From: Chitinophagales bacterium 33-2
GTDB taxonomy: Bacteria; Bacteroidota; Bacteroidia; Chitinophagales; Chitinophagaceae
NCBI GenBank assembly: GCA_002050435.1
Contig: MWYV01000043.1
Location: forward strand, 1 to 64,000
DNA: 64,000 nucleotides
Direction: 5' to 3'
Shown: in pieces, positions 45,583 to 54,884 of the stretch
Layout: each line of letters opens with the position of its first letter
Position numbering within the stretch: position 1 is the stretch's first letter
Made by a program: the position numbers and the translations under genes
Notes under the pieces: generated by a model
Seen by the model: only the letters and a program-made list of their open reading frames with translations
Databases searched by the model: none
Told to the model about the DNA's origin: nothing

Positions 45583-47658
45583 GTGGAATACCTGAAAGGG
45601 ATGGGCCCGTTAAGAGCGGATTTGCTCAAAAAAGAGTTGGGGATCTTTACTTACCAGGACCTGCTCTATCATTTTCCATTCAGGCATATTGATAAAACCT
45701 CCATCAACCGCATCGCCGATCTGAACCTTTCCATGGAGTATGTGCAGATCAGGGGAAGGGTCGTTTACAAGGAAATTATTGGCGACAAAAGTGCACGTCG
45801 GCTGCTGGTGCATTTTTCAGATGGAACGGGCAATATTGAACTGGCCTGGTTTAAAGGCATCAGCTGGATCGAGAAAATGCTCAACCAGGAATCGATGTAC
45901 AGCGTTTTTGGAAAACTTGGTTTTTTCCTGGGCAAACCCCAACTGGTACATCCCGAAATAGAAGCCATCGATCTTCATGCGCCAGCAAAAAATTTCCTGG
46001 AACCTGTGTACTCCACTACCGAAAAATTAAAAACAAAAGGACTGGGAGGAAGGCAGCTCGGAAAGATCACCATCCATCTTTTCAATGTTTTAAAAGAAAA
46101 GGACTTTCCTGAAAATTTGCCGCAACCCATCGTCGAAAAATTAAAGCTTTTATCGAGATACGAAGCATTAAGAAATATTCATTTTCCTGCTTCCACATTG
46201 TTATATGAACAATCATTGAGGCGGCTAAAATTTGAAGAATTTTTTATTACACAGATCCGCCTGGCGCGTGTGCGATCGGAAAGACACCGTAAATCAAAAG
46301 GAGTTGTTTTTCAAAAAGTAGGGTCTCTTTTCAACCAGTTTTATAAAGAGCACCTTCCTTTTGAACTCACGGGTGCACAAAAAAGAGTGATAAAGGAGAT
46401 CAGGGCTGATACCGCAACAGGTCACCAAATGAACCGCCTGTTGCAGGGCGACGTGGGGAGCGGAAAAACCATTGTGGCACTGCTGGTCATGTTGCTGGCG
46501 ATTGACAATGGTTATCAGGCCTGCCTCATGGCACCCACCGAGATCCTGGCAAGGCAACATTTCATTTCCTTATCTGAACTGACCTCCGCGATGCCGCTAA
46601 ACATCAAATTGTTAACGGGATCCACCCCGGTGAAAGAAAGAAAAGGCCTGCTTAAAGAACTTACAGAAGGTTCATTGCAGATCCTTATCGGGACCCATGC
46701 CCTGATTGAAGATCCCGTTGTGTTCCGGAACCTGGGTTTTGTTGTCATTGATGAACAACACCGTTTTGGTGTGGCACAGCGCGCAAAACTCTGGAAAAAA
46801 GCAACCCTTCCACCGCACATGCTGGTGATGACGGCCACGCCTATTCCAAGAACGCTTGCCATGACGGCCTATGGCGATCTTGATTACAGCATTATGGACG
46901 AACTGCCTCCAGGAAGAATTCCGGTTCAAACCGTACACCGTTTGGATGACCAGAGAACGCGGGTAATGGATTTTTTAAGAACTGAAATTGATGCGGGCCG
47001 GCAGGTCTATATGATCTTTCCATTAATTGAAGAAAGCGCCAAACTGGATTATGAAAACCTGATGAGCGGCTATGAAAACGTTAAGGCTTTTTTTCCTGAA
47101 CCGCGGTTTTGGATCAGCATGGTGCACGGAAGGCAGCCTGCCGAACAAAAGAAAACCAATATGCAGCGTTTTGTAAGTGGCGATACTCAGATTATGGTGA
47201 GTACCACAGTAATTGAAGTTGGGGTAAATGTACCCAATGCCACGGTGATGGTCATTGAAAGTTCGGAAAAATTCGGGCTTGCCCAACTTCACCAGTTAAG
47301 AGGCCGGGTGGGCAGGGGAGCAGAAAAAAGTTATTGTGTACTGATGACGTCCAACCAGTTAAGCAACGACGCACGCGAAAGGCTCAGGATCATGACCTCC
47401 ACAAACAACGGCTTCGAAATTGCAGAGAAAGATATGGAGCTGCGAGGCCCCGGTGAAATTGAAGGTACCCGCCAAAGTGGAGCCCTGAATTTTAAGCTGG
47501 CGGATATTGTGAAAGACAAACCGGTGCTGGATGCCGCTAGAGAAATTGCTTCACAACTGGTGGAGGAAGATCCCGAACTGGAGCAACCGCAAAACCAAAA
47601 TCTTCGGAATTACTTAATGTCACTTGAGGGTAAAACACCATGGAGCAAAATTTCTTAA
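45583..47658 (+). CDS. recG: ATP-dependent DNA helicase RecG
   Basis: 691 residues. The N-terminal wedge/OB region begins VEYLKGMGPLRADLLKKELGIFTYQDLLYHFPFRHID. The helicase core has Walker A GDVGSGKT, the DEQH box as VIDEQHRFG, the motif TATPIPRTLA, and motif VI HQLRGRVGRG. It remodels stalled forks and Holliday junctions. The start is a GTG at 45583. The frame runs further upstream without an ATG (residues ILTQP precede it), so a slightly longer protein from a rare start codon is possible. An upstream TAnnTTTG box supports independent transcription. Confidence 0.97.
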   Translation: MEYLKGMGPLRADLLKKELGIFTYQDLLYHFPFRHIDKTSINRIADLNLSMEYVQIRGRVVYKEIIGDKSARRLLVHFSDGTGNIELAWFKGISWIEKMLNQESMYSVFGKLGFFLGKPQLVHPEIEAIDLHAPAKNFLEPVYSTTEKLKTKGLGGRQLGKITIHLFNVLKEKDFPENLPQPIVEKLKLLSRYEALRNIHFPASTLLYEQSLRRLKFEEFFITQIRLARVRSERHRKSKGVVFQKVGSLFNQFYKEHLPFELTGAQKRVIKEIRADTATGHQMNRLLQGDVGSGKTIVALLVMLLAIDNGYQACLMAPTEILARQHFISLSELTSAMPLNIKLLTGSTPVKERKGLLKELTEGSLQILIGTHALIEDPVVFRNLGFVVIDEQHRFGVAQRAKLWKKATLPPHMLVMTATPIPRTLAMTAYGDLDYSIMDELPPGRIPVQTVHRLDDQRTRVMDFLRTEIDAGRQVYMIFPLIEESAKLDYENLMSGYENVKAFFPEPRFWISMVHGRQPAEQKKTNMQRFVSGDTQIMVSTTVIEVGVNVPNATVMVIESSEKFGLAQLHQLRGRVGRGAEKSYCVLMTSNQLSNDARERLRIMTSTNNGFEIAEKDMELRGPGEIEGTRQSGALNFKLADIVKDKPVLDAAREIASQLVEEDPELEQPQNQNLRNYLMSLEGKTPWSKIS

Positions 47659-47693
47659 CATGGCATTGCACAACATTTTCAGGAATAAATAGT

Positions 47694-47701
47694 TAATTTA
47701 G
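47694..47701 (+). promoter_or_regulatory. Promoter-like box TAATTTAG
   Basis: TAATTTAG fits TAnnTTAG, the same variant as TACTTTAG at 24373, 27723 and 31266. It lies only 6 bp before the TTG start of the PKD/CHU_C gene. Confidence 0.3.
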
Positions 47702-47707
47702 AAAAGA

Positions 47708-50700
47708 TTGAAACCCATAAAAAACATATTCCTCCTTACCCTGGTATTTATTGGTTTTTCACTGAATGCCCAGAATATTGAATTTATTGAGAATAAAGGA
47801 CAATGGGATAAAAAAGTACGCTTTTTAGGCCCGGTTTCCGCAGGTGCTTTTTATATCAATACCGATGGCTTTTCTGTACTCCAACACAAATCCGAAGAAT
47901 GGGAACACCTTCACCAGGTACTGCATGACAAAAATCTTCACGGCAAACCAATTACTGCTTCAGACCGGCTCACGGTCAATTCACATGTTTACCATGTGAA
48001 GTTTGAAAATTCGAATCCCGAGGCACGCGCCATTCCTGATAAACCCATATTTACCTATAATAATTATTTTATCGGCAATGATCCCTCGAAGTGGGCTTCC
48101 GAATGTAAAATTTACCAGGCGGTAACCATCAAAGATATTTATCCCAATATCGACGTACGTTATTATTCAGATAGGGGTACCTTAAAATATGATCTTATTG
48201 TAAGACCGGGCGGCCGGGTTTCCGACATTGTATTAAAATATGAAGGTGTTGATAAACTGGAACTGCGCAACCGCGAGCTTCACATCAATACTTCAGTTGG
48301 CGTTTTAAAAGAACTCGCACCTTATACCTACCAGTACAATGCCTCCGGGAAAACAGAGATCCAGGCAAAATACACCCTGCGCAACAACCAGGTTCGTTTC
48401 GACATCAAAAATTTTGACCGGGAAAACGTGCTGGTGATCGACCCGACATTGATCTTCTGTTCTTTTTCAAAAAGTACAGCAGATAACTGGGGCTATACTG
48501 CTACTTATGGCCCGGATGGCAGCATGTTCGGTGGTGGTATTGTTGGCGGTCAGGGCTTCCCTACTCAAACAGGGTCTTTTCAACAAAATTTTGGGACTGG
48601 TACTGCTAATTGTCATATGCAGGGTGGTTTTGATATTGGCCTGATCAAACTGACTCCAGATGGTACTAACCGGGTATATGCAACTTATTTAGGTGGGTCG
48701 GGCAATGAAATGCCCCACAGCCTGATCGTGGATCAGCAGGGCAATCTCATCATGGGTGGAAGAACAGATTCACCACATGAGAGTGCCGCTGTTCAGAATA
48801 ATTATCCCCTCCAGAATGGGGGCAAAATTGGCCAGAACGGCGGATGGGATATTGTTATTACAAAATTTAATGCTGCAGGTACTGCTTTAATTGGTTCCAG
48901 AAGAATAGGAGGAAATGGTGATGATGGTGGAAATATCAGTCCCTGTGGCGGCTCCACTGCTAATTCATTATTACAAAATTATGGTGATGAAGCACGTGGT
49001 GAGGTCAACCTCGATGCTGCCGGCAACATTTACCTGGTATCCAATACAAAATCCACCAATTTCCCGGTGCAGAATGCATTTCAAAATACTTTAGGCGGCA
49101 ATCAGGACGGCGTAGTGCTCAAATTCAACCCTACCCTTTCCAACCTGGTCTTCAGCTCTTACCTGGGTGGCGCAAATAATGATGCAGCCTATGTGCTGGC
49201 CATTCATCCTAATGGCAATATTTATGTAGCCGGTGGTACAGAAAGTGCCAATCTTCCCGGCTCCACCACCGGAACTTTAGGACCAGCATTCAACGGCGCC
49301 ATTGATGGTTTCATCAGTGTAATACCTTCTAACGGATCAACAATTATACGTACAACTTATATTGGTACCGCTTCCATAGACCAGATCTACGGCATACAGA
49401 TCGACGGGCTGGGATTTCCTTATATTATGGGACAAACAAGGGGTTCGTGGCCTATTGTGAACGCACCATGGAACCAGGCAAACGGAAAACAATTTATCGC
49501 CAAATTGCAACCGGATCTTTCCGCATGGGTGTATTCAACTGCATTTGGTAAAGGAGAAGCCTTCCCTGATATTTCACCTGTAGCCTTTCTTGTTGACCGC
49601 TGCGAAAATGTTTATGTTTCCGGCTGGGGTGGCAGGATCGTTCCGGGATTTCCCAACGCAGGGGTGCAGGGCTTATCTGTAACGGCTGGTGCACTGAAAC
49701 CGGCGCCGGATATGAATGCCCAGGGAATTGGACAGGATTTCTATTTTTTTGTACTGAAAAGAAATTCCACAGAACAATTATACGGTACCTTTTTTGGACA
49801 GAATACAGGTTCAGCAGTTGGAAGCGCTGATCACGTGGACGGAGGGACCAGCAGGTTTGATGAAAACGGTGTGATTTACCAGGCCATCTGCGCCAGTTGC
49901 GGAACTACGCTGCCATTTCCTACAACGCCCGATGCATGGGCTCCTACAAAACCGGCAAATGCGAACTGTAACCTCGCTATGGTTAAAATTGAATTTGACC
50001 TTGCAGGTGTAGGTGCTGGTGTTCAATCGGCCATTGAAGGGAGAGTAAGAGATACTTCAGGTTGCGTTCCTCTAAAAGTGGATTTCCGCGACACCGTTCT
50101 GAAAGCAGTAAGTTATGAATGGAATTTTGGCGACGGCTCTCCAACCATCGCCACCACTAACCCTGATACCTCGCATATTTATACGGCTATTGGTACCTAT
50201 ACTGTTATGCTGGTGGCCATTGATCCGGCCAGTTGTAATATCCGTGACACCTCCTACCTTACCATAAAGGTGGGTGATCTTCGGGCCATACTTGATTTTA
50301 ATGCAGTGAAGCTGGAACCTTGTGATTCATTTAAATACCGGTTTGATAATCTTTCCGTAGCACCACCTGCAAGAGCTTTTGGTAATAATATCTGGGAATG
50401 GAATTTTGGAGACGGAACGCCGAATGTGATCTCGTCTGGTTCAAACCCCGTTTTTCATAATTATGCATCACCGGGAACCTACAATGTAAAGCTGACTTTG
50501 AAAGACAGTGTGTACTGCAACTTCCCGGATTCGATTGTAGAACAGGTGCGCGTGGCAATAATGGTCAAGGCGGATTTTACCACACCACCGGCAGGTTGCG
50601 CTCCCTATAATGCTGTATTCAATAATATTTCTTCGGGCGGACAAAGCTTTACATGGAATTTTGGTGATGGAAATGTTTCCACTGATGTAAGTCCTACGCA

Positions 50701-51331
50701 TTTGTATCAATTGCCCGGTACTTACATTGTTACACTCACTGCTGTGGATTCTGCTACGTGTAATATTACAGACAGCAAATCAATTACTATAACGGTTGCA
50801 GGCCAACCCACTGCCGATTTCACTGCCAGTCCGCAGCCACCTGCATTGAACACACCCATTTCTTTTACCAACCTTTCCAGCAATGATGCGGTGCGGTTTA
50901 AATGGTTTTTTGGTGATGGAGATTCTTTGATCACTACTTCAAGGAGTGTGTTCCAGCATGAGTACAATGCAACAGGTACCTATAACACCTGCCTGATCGC
51001 CATCAACCAGGCCAATTGTCCTGATACGGTTTGCCGCGAAGTGCGCACACTGATAGAACCTGCGCTGGATGTTCCCAACGCATTTACACCAACCAGTGGC
51101 GATGTGAACAGCAGGATTTTTGTACGTGGCTATGGAATTGCAAAAATGAATTTTGCCATCTATGCGCGATGGGGTGAAAAGGTTTTTGAATCCAATAGCC
51201 GGAATGTGGGTTGGGATGGAACTTATAAAGGCAAATTACTTCCGATGGATGTATATGCATATACTCTGGATGTTGAATTTTCAGATGGCACCCGAACCAG
51301 GAAAACGGGCGATATAACCTTAATAAGATAA
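47708..51331 (+). CDS. PKD-domain surface protein with SBBP-like repeats and CHU_C sorting domain
   Basis: 1207 residues from a TTG that begins a clear signal peptide (MKPIKNIFLLTLVFIGFSLNAQ). Residues ~25-250 match the DUF7948-like N-terminal domain (IEFIENKGQWDKKVRFLG, YYSDRGTLKYDLIVRPGG). A beta-propeller-like region of SBBP-type repeats follows (KLTPDGTNRVYATYLGGSGNE, VVLKFNPTLSNLVFSSYLGG). Four PKD domains come next, each with W-F-G-D-G (NFGDGSPT and similar). The CHU_C end is YARWGEKVFESN ... KTGDITLIR. It would be secreted by T9SS and bound to the surface. It lies 11 bp before a PorP/SprF gene, which is the usual partner arrangement for this family. Confidence 0.9.
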   Translation: MKPIKNIFLLTLVFIGFSLNAQNIEFIENKGQWDKKVRFLGPVSAGAFYINTDGFSVLQHKSEEWEHLHQVLHDKNLHGKPITASDRLTVNSHVYHVKFENSNPEARAIPDKPIFTYNNYFIGNDPSKWASECKIYQAVTIKDIYPNIDVRYYSDRGTLKYDLIVRPGGRVSDIVLKYEGVDKLELRNRELHINTSVGVLKELAPYTYQYNASGKTEIQAKYTLRNNQVRFDIKNFDRENVLVIDPTLIFCSFSKSTADNWGYTATYGPDGSMFGGGIVGGQGFPTQTGSFQQNFGTGTANCHMQGGFDIGLIKLTPDGTNRVYATYLGGSGNEMPHSLIVDQQGNLIMGGRTDSPHESAAVQNNYPLQNGGKIGQNGGWDIVITKFNAAGTALIGSRRIGGNGDDGGNISPCGGSTANSLLQNYGDEARGEVNLDAAGNIYLVSNTKSTNFPVQNAFQNTLGGNQDGVVLKFNPTLSNLVFSSYLGGANNDAAYVLAIHPNGNIYVAGGTESANLPGSTTGTLGPAFNGAIDGFISVIPSNGSTIIRTTYIGTASIDQIYGIQIDGLGFPYIMGQTRGSWPIVNAPWNQANGKQFIAKLQPDLSAWVYSTAFGKGEAFPDISPVAFLVDRCENVYVSGWGGRIVPGFPNAGVQGLSVTAGALKPAPDMNAQGIGQDFYFFVLKRNSTEQLYGTFFGQNTGSAVGSADHVDGGTSRFDENGVIYQAICASCGTTLPFPTTPDAWAPTKPANANCNLAMVKIEFDLAGVGAGVQSAIEGRVRDTSGCVPLKVDFRDTVLKAVSYEWNFGDGSPTIATTNPDTSHIYTAIGTYTVMLVAIDPASCNIRDTSYLTIKVGDLRAILDFNAVKLEPCDSFKYRFDNLSVAPPARAFGNNIWEWNFGDGTPNVISSGSNPVFHNYASPGTYNVKLTLKDSVYCNFPDSIVEQVRVAIMVKADFTTPPAGCAPYNAVFNNISSGGQSFTWNFGDGNVSTDVSPTHLYQLPGTYIVTLTAVDSATCNITDSKSITITVAGQPTADFTASPQPPALNTPISFTNLSSNDAVRFKWFFGDGDSLITTSRSVFQHEYNATGTYNTCLIAINQANCPDTVCREVRTLIEPALDVPNAFTPTSGDVNSRIFVRGYGIAKMNFAIYARWGEKVFESNSRNVGWDGTYKGKLLPMDVYAYTLDVEFSDGTRTRKTGDITLIR

Positions 51332-51337
51332 AGGAGG
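51331..51337 (+). promoter_or_regulatory. Strong Shine-Dalgarno sequence overlapping the upstream stop codon
   Basis: AAGGAGG lies 5 bp before the ATG at 51343 and shares a base with the TAA of the preceding gene. Such a strong site is unusual among the genes of this window and suggests coupled, high translation of the PorP/SprF protein. Confidence 0.6.
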
Positions 51338-51342
51338 GCAAA

Positions 51343-52374
51343 ATGAAGAAATTTAAAATAATCTTGCTGGCAGTTTTTGGTTTGGGCATTACAAATGGAG
51401 CCGCTGCCCAGGATCTGCATTTCAGCCAGTTCTTCAATTCGCCACTTACAACCAATCCTGCCAATACGGGATTTATACCAGATGGTGATTACCGGCTGGG
51501 ACTTAATTTCCGTAACCAGTGGTCTTCACTGATGTCGGTGCCTTATAAAACCATGAGTGCTTTTGGAGACATACAGTTAATGAAAGACCGCATTGAAAAT
51601 GGATGGATCGGTGCAGGTGGGGTCATATTAAGAGACGTGGCAGGAAGCGGCAATCTTACTTCAACAAAAATCTATGGATCTGTTGCCTATCACCAGATGC
51701 TGGGCTATTCAAGTCTTTTAAGCCTGGGTTTCAATATCGGCTATGCCAATAAATCCATCAACACAGCCAACCTGAAATTTCCCGACCAGTTTGACGGAAA
51801 ATTTTTTGATAACAAACTGCCTACAAGTGTGATGCTCAACACCAATAATATTGGTTACCTCGATATGCAGGTAGGTATGAATTATGCGTATTTCCCTACA
51901 GAGAATGTTTACTTCAACACTGGTTTTTCGGTGCACCATGTAAACAGGCCGAGAGAATCTTTTTTTGCATCTGATAATGATTTCGACAACAGGATTCCCA
52001 TGCGCTACATTGGGTTTTTGAATGGTAGTTTCAAGTTAAATGACCAGGTCATCATCAACCCTAATCTTTATTATACCAGGCAGGCCACAGCTTCTGAACT
52101 TGTTGGCGGGATCAATGCCCACTATAATCTTTCAGGTGATGGTGAATATATCCTGATCGCGGGGGCTTATTATCGTCATAAGGAATCCATAATACCAATG
52201 GTAGGATTGGGCTTTAAGGATTATACCATGAGTTTTTCATACGATGCCACCATCTCTTCGCTTAAAAATTATAATAATGGACGCGGTGCCTTTGAATTAT
52301 CCCTTATCAAGCAGGGTGTGATTTCACCGGGTAGCCAGAAAGTAACGCCCTGTCCAACATTTAAATCGTATTAG
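51343..52374 (+). CDS. PorP/SprF family type IX secretion membrane protein
   Basis: 343 residues with a signal peptide (MKKFKIILLAVFGLGITNGAAAQ). The mature start DLHFSQFFNSPLTTNPANTGF is the family signature. A series of amphipathic beta-strands with aromatic ends follows (YRLGLNFRNQWSS, LSLGFNIGYAN, NYAYFPTENVYFNTGFSVHH), consistent with an outer-membrane barrel. PorP/SprF proteins help T9SS deliver CHU_C-type proteins to the surface. It directly follows such a protein (47708-51331), which is probably its client. Confidence 0.93.
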   Translation: MKKFKIILLAVFGLGITNGAAAQDLHFSQFFNSPLTTNPANTGFIPDGDYRLGLNFRNQWSSLMSVPYKTMSAFGDIQLMKDRIENGWIGAGGVILRDVAGSGNLTSTKIYGSVAYHQMLGYSSLLSLGFNIGYANKSINTANLKFPDQFDGKFFDNKLPTSVMLNTNNIGYLDMQVGMNYAYFPTENVYFNTGFSVHHVNRPRESFFASDNDFDNRIPMRYIGFLNGSFKLNDQVIINPNLYYTRQATASELVGGINAHYNLSGDGEYILIAGAYYRHKESIIPMVGLGFKDYTMSFSYDATISSLKNYNNGRGAFELSLIKQGVISPGSQKVTPCPTFKSY

Positions 52375-52434
52375 GGTGTTTTTCCCTTTTGTTATTCCAT
52401 CTTTTGAACGATTTTTACGATCAAGAACTGCTTC

Positions 52435-53850
52435 ATGCTTACAATTGAAAAAACAAATTCAGCGCTGGTTCATTTAGAATCATTTAAAAACATCTGCGGT
52501 GCTACAAATGTGTTTGTTGATGAAGATGTGTTGTCGGCCTATGCTTCAGATGAAACCGAAGACCTGCATTTTCTTCCTGACATTGTAGTGAAACCCGGTA
52601 GTGCAGAAGAGATCAGCGAGATACTGAAGATCTGTAATCAATATAAGATCCCTGTAACCCCAAGAGGGGCGGGAACGGGATTAAGCGGCGGCGCATTGCC
52701 TCATCTTGGTGGGGTTTTACTAAGTGTTGAAAGAATGAATAAGATCCTGCTGGTTGATGAAAGAAACCTGCAGGTGATCACCGAACCTGGTGTGATCACA
52801 GAAGTATTGCAGGATGCTGTAAAGGAGAAAGGATTATTTTATCCTCCAGATCCCAGCAGCCGCGGATCCTGTATGATCGGTGGCAATATAGCGGAGAACA
52901 GTGGTGGTCCCAAAGCAGTTAAATATGGTGTGGTAAAAGATTATGTGCTGAACCTGCAGGTGGTTTTACCAACCGGTGAAATCATTTGGACCGGTGCCAA
53001 TGTTTTAAAAAATGCAACCGGATACAACCTGACCCAGTTGATGGTGGGCAGTGAAGGCACGCTTGGGATCGTAACTAAAGCCGTACTCAAACTGCTTCCG
53101 CTTCCGAAATACGACCTGCTCATGCTGGTCCCCTTCAGCGATGCGGAAAAAGCCTGTGCCGCGGTAAGTGCCATTTTCATGGCAGGCTTTACGCCCAGTG
53201 CCATGGAATTTATGGAGCGCGATGCACTGGAGTGGGTGATGCGGTTTGTGGATAATTCTATTGTTGCCATTGAAGATGATATTCAGGCGCACCTGCTGAT
53301 AGAAGTAGATGGCAATGATGTGGAGGTGCTGATGAAGGAAATGGAAGGGATTGCTACCATTGCCACTGGATTTGATTGCGGGGAAATATTGTTTGCTGAA
53401 GATGCACAGCAAAAAGCAGAACTCTGGAAACTGCGCCGCAGGGTAGGAGAAGCCGTAAAATCGCATTCGATTTATAAGGAAGAAGATACGGTGGTTCCGA
53501 GAGCAGAATTACCTGTATTGCTGAAAGGTGTAAAAGAGATTGGGAAAAAATACGGCTTTCATTCTGTTTGTTATGGGCATGCAGGAGATGGAAACCTTCA
53601 TGTGAACATCATTAAAGGAGATCTCTCTGATGAACAATGGAACGGATCATTGAAAGAGGGTATAAGAGAAATATTTTTCCTGGTAAAAGAACTGGGGGGC
53701 ACCATCAGCGGAGAACATGGGATTGGCCTGGTTCAAAAAGAATTTCTGCCCATTGTTTTTGATGATGTGCAATTACGGCTGATGCGTTCCATCAAAAAGA
53801 TATTTGATCCAAATAATATTTTAAACGCCGGTAAAATTTTTGATCTATGA
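52435..53850 (+). CDS. FAD-binding oxidase, GlcD family (glycolate/D-lactate dehydrogenase type)
   Basis: 471 residues. The PCMH FAD domain shows IVVKPGSAEEISEILKICN, VTPRGAGTGLSGGA, PDPSSRGSCMIGGNIAENSGG and VGSEGTLGIVTKA. The C-terminal substrate domain ends CYGHAGDGNLHVNI, then ISGEHGIGLVQKEFLP and DPNNILNAGKIF. These are typical of GlcD, D-lactate dehydrogenase and related 2-hydroxyacid oxidases. The usual partners GlcE/GlcF are not adjacent. It ends with a 4-bp overlap (ATGA) with a small membrane protein gene. The exact 2-hydroxyacid is not known. Confidence 0.92.
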   Translation: MLTIEKTNSALVHLESFKNICGATNVFVDEDVLSAYASDETEDLHFLPDIVVKPGSAEEISEILKICNQYKIPVTPRGAGTGLSGGALPHLGGVLLSVERMNKILLVDERNLQVITEPGVITEVLQDAVKEKGLFYPPDPSSRGSCMIGGNIAENSGGPKAVKYGVVKDYVLNLQVVLPTGEIIWTGANVLKNATGYNLTQLMVGSEGTLGIVTKAVLKLLPLPKYDLLMLVPFSDAEKACAAVSAIFMAGFTPSAMEFMERDALEWVMRFVDNSIVAIEDDIQAHLLIEVDGNDVEVLMKEMEGIATIATGFDCGEILFAEDAQQKAELWKLRRRVGEAVKSHSIYKEEDTVVPRAELPVLLKGVKEIGKKYGFHSVCYGHAGDGNLHVNIIKGDLSDEQWNGSLKEGIREIFFLVKELGGTISGEHGIGLVQKEFLPIVFDDVQLRLMRSIKKIFDPNNILNAGKIFDL

Positions 53851-54311
53851 ACTTTCGTAAAGCTTTCTTAAGCGACTTCAGGTTACTGCAATTTACAACC
53901 TTAGGCCAGGTAGGGGCGATGCTGTTTTTTTTAACCATTGTGTTTTTTTACAACCTGAACCGGGTAGCCTTTCTTGATGGTCAGGCTTCGCAGTTTTTTT
54001 TCCTTCCTGCCTCTGTTGCGCTGACCATTATAGCCATTCGGGTGTCGCGCTATATCTACCGCAGGCGCATGGAATATATTTTTGTGGATACGGTAACGGA
54101 AAGGCAAAGGCTGGAACAGTTTAAGTCAACTTTATTCCTGCATCACGCCATTTGCCTGGTGCCGGCCATTACCTCTACTATTTGCTTCCTGCTGTTTGCC
54201 AATTTTTTCTATGTGATTTTAAACGGATTTATTATAGCGGAGCTCAGTGCAAAATATTCCAGCGACCGTATCATCAGCAATGCCATTAATGTGCTGAATT
54301 TTAAAATGTGA
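53847..54311 (+). CDS. Hypothetical membrane protein
   Basis: 154 residues, no family recognised. Four hydrophobic segments are visible: AMLFFLTIVFFYNL, FFFLPASVALTIIAIRV, AICLVPAITSTICFLLF and NFFYVILNGFIIAEL. A basic loop RYIYRRRMEYIF lies between the second and third. It is translationally coupled to the GlcD-type oxidase (ATGA overlap) and is followed after 3 bp by an outer-membrane barrel gene. It could be a membrane anchor or electron-transfer partner for the oxidase, but nothing in the sequence (no haem or Fe-S motif) proves this. Confidence 0.7.
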   Translation: MNFRKAFLSDFRLLQFTTLGQVGAMLFFLTIVFFYNLNRVAFLDGQASQFFFLPASVALTIIAIRVSRYIYRRRMEYIFVDTVTERQRLEQFKSTLFLHHAICLVPAITSTICFLLFANFFYVILNGFIIAELSAKYSSDRIISNAINVLNFKM

Positions 54312-54314
54312 ATT

Positions 54315-54884
54315 ATGAAAAGAAGTATCCTGATCCTGTGTTGCTGTTTTTCTTTTGTATTTTCTTATGCACAGGAAGCAGAAGAGGAAAAAGGTTTTAA
54401 TAAAGAAAAAATGTTTTTTGGTGGCAATTTTGGTTTGTCCTTTGGCGATCTTACGCTCATTAACGTTTCACCCCAGGTAGGTTACCGGTTTAATCAAACC
54501 CTTGCTGCTGGTATTGGAATCAATGGGCAGTTTGTAAGCCTGAAGAGAAGGTATGCCGATGGGCAGCCTTATTCAAAAACATCTCAGGGCGTAATTGGTT
54601 TGAATGTTTTTGGCAGAGTTTATCCCATTCAGCAGATCATGTTACAGGTGCAGCCCGAGGCCAATTATATTTTTGGAAAGCAGCTTTTTTATGGTCCCAC
54701 CAATGAAGAATACCAAATGGATGCTGCTATCATTCCCAGTGTATTGATTGGAGCAGGCGTAGTGATCCCTGCAGGCCGCGGTTCTTTTATTGCCGCTATG
54801 TTTTATGATGTGCTCCAGGATTCAAGAGCGCCCTATGGCAGCAGGCCATTTATGAATTTTGGATATAATATCAGCCTGCGGTAA
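54315..54884 (+). CDS. Outer-membrane beta-barrel protein (OmpW/PorT-like fold, hypothetical)
   Basis: 189 residues with a signal peptide (MKRSILILCCCFSFVFSYAQ). The mature part has alternating polar and aromatic strands: MFFGGNFGLSFGDLTLINVSPQVGYRF, AAGIGINGQFVSLK, MLQVQPEANYIF, and a final strand FMNFGYNISLR ending on Arg. This is typical of the 8-strand outer-membrane beta-barrel group of Bacteroidota. It lies in an operon with the GlcD-type oxidase and a small membrane protein. Its 3' end overlaps the convergent LOG gene by 14 bp. No specific function can be given. Confidence 0.8.
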   Translation: MKRSILILCCCFSFVFSYAQEAEEEKGFNKEKMFFGGNFGLSFGDLTLINVSPQVGYRFNQTLAAGIGINGQFVSLKRRYADGQPYSKTSQGVIGLNVFGRVYPIQQIMLQVQPEANYIFGKQLFYGPTNEEYQMDAAIIPSVLIGAGVVIPAGRGSFIAAMFYDVLQDSRAPYGSRPFMNFGYNISLR

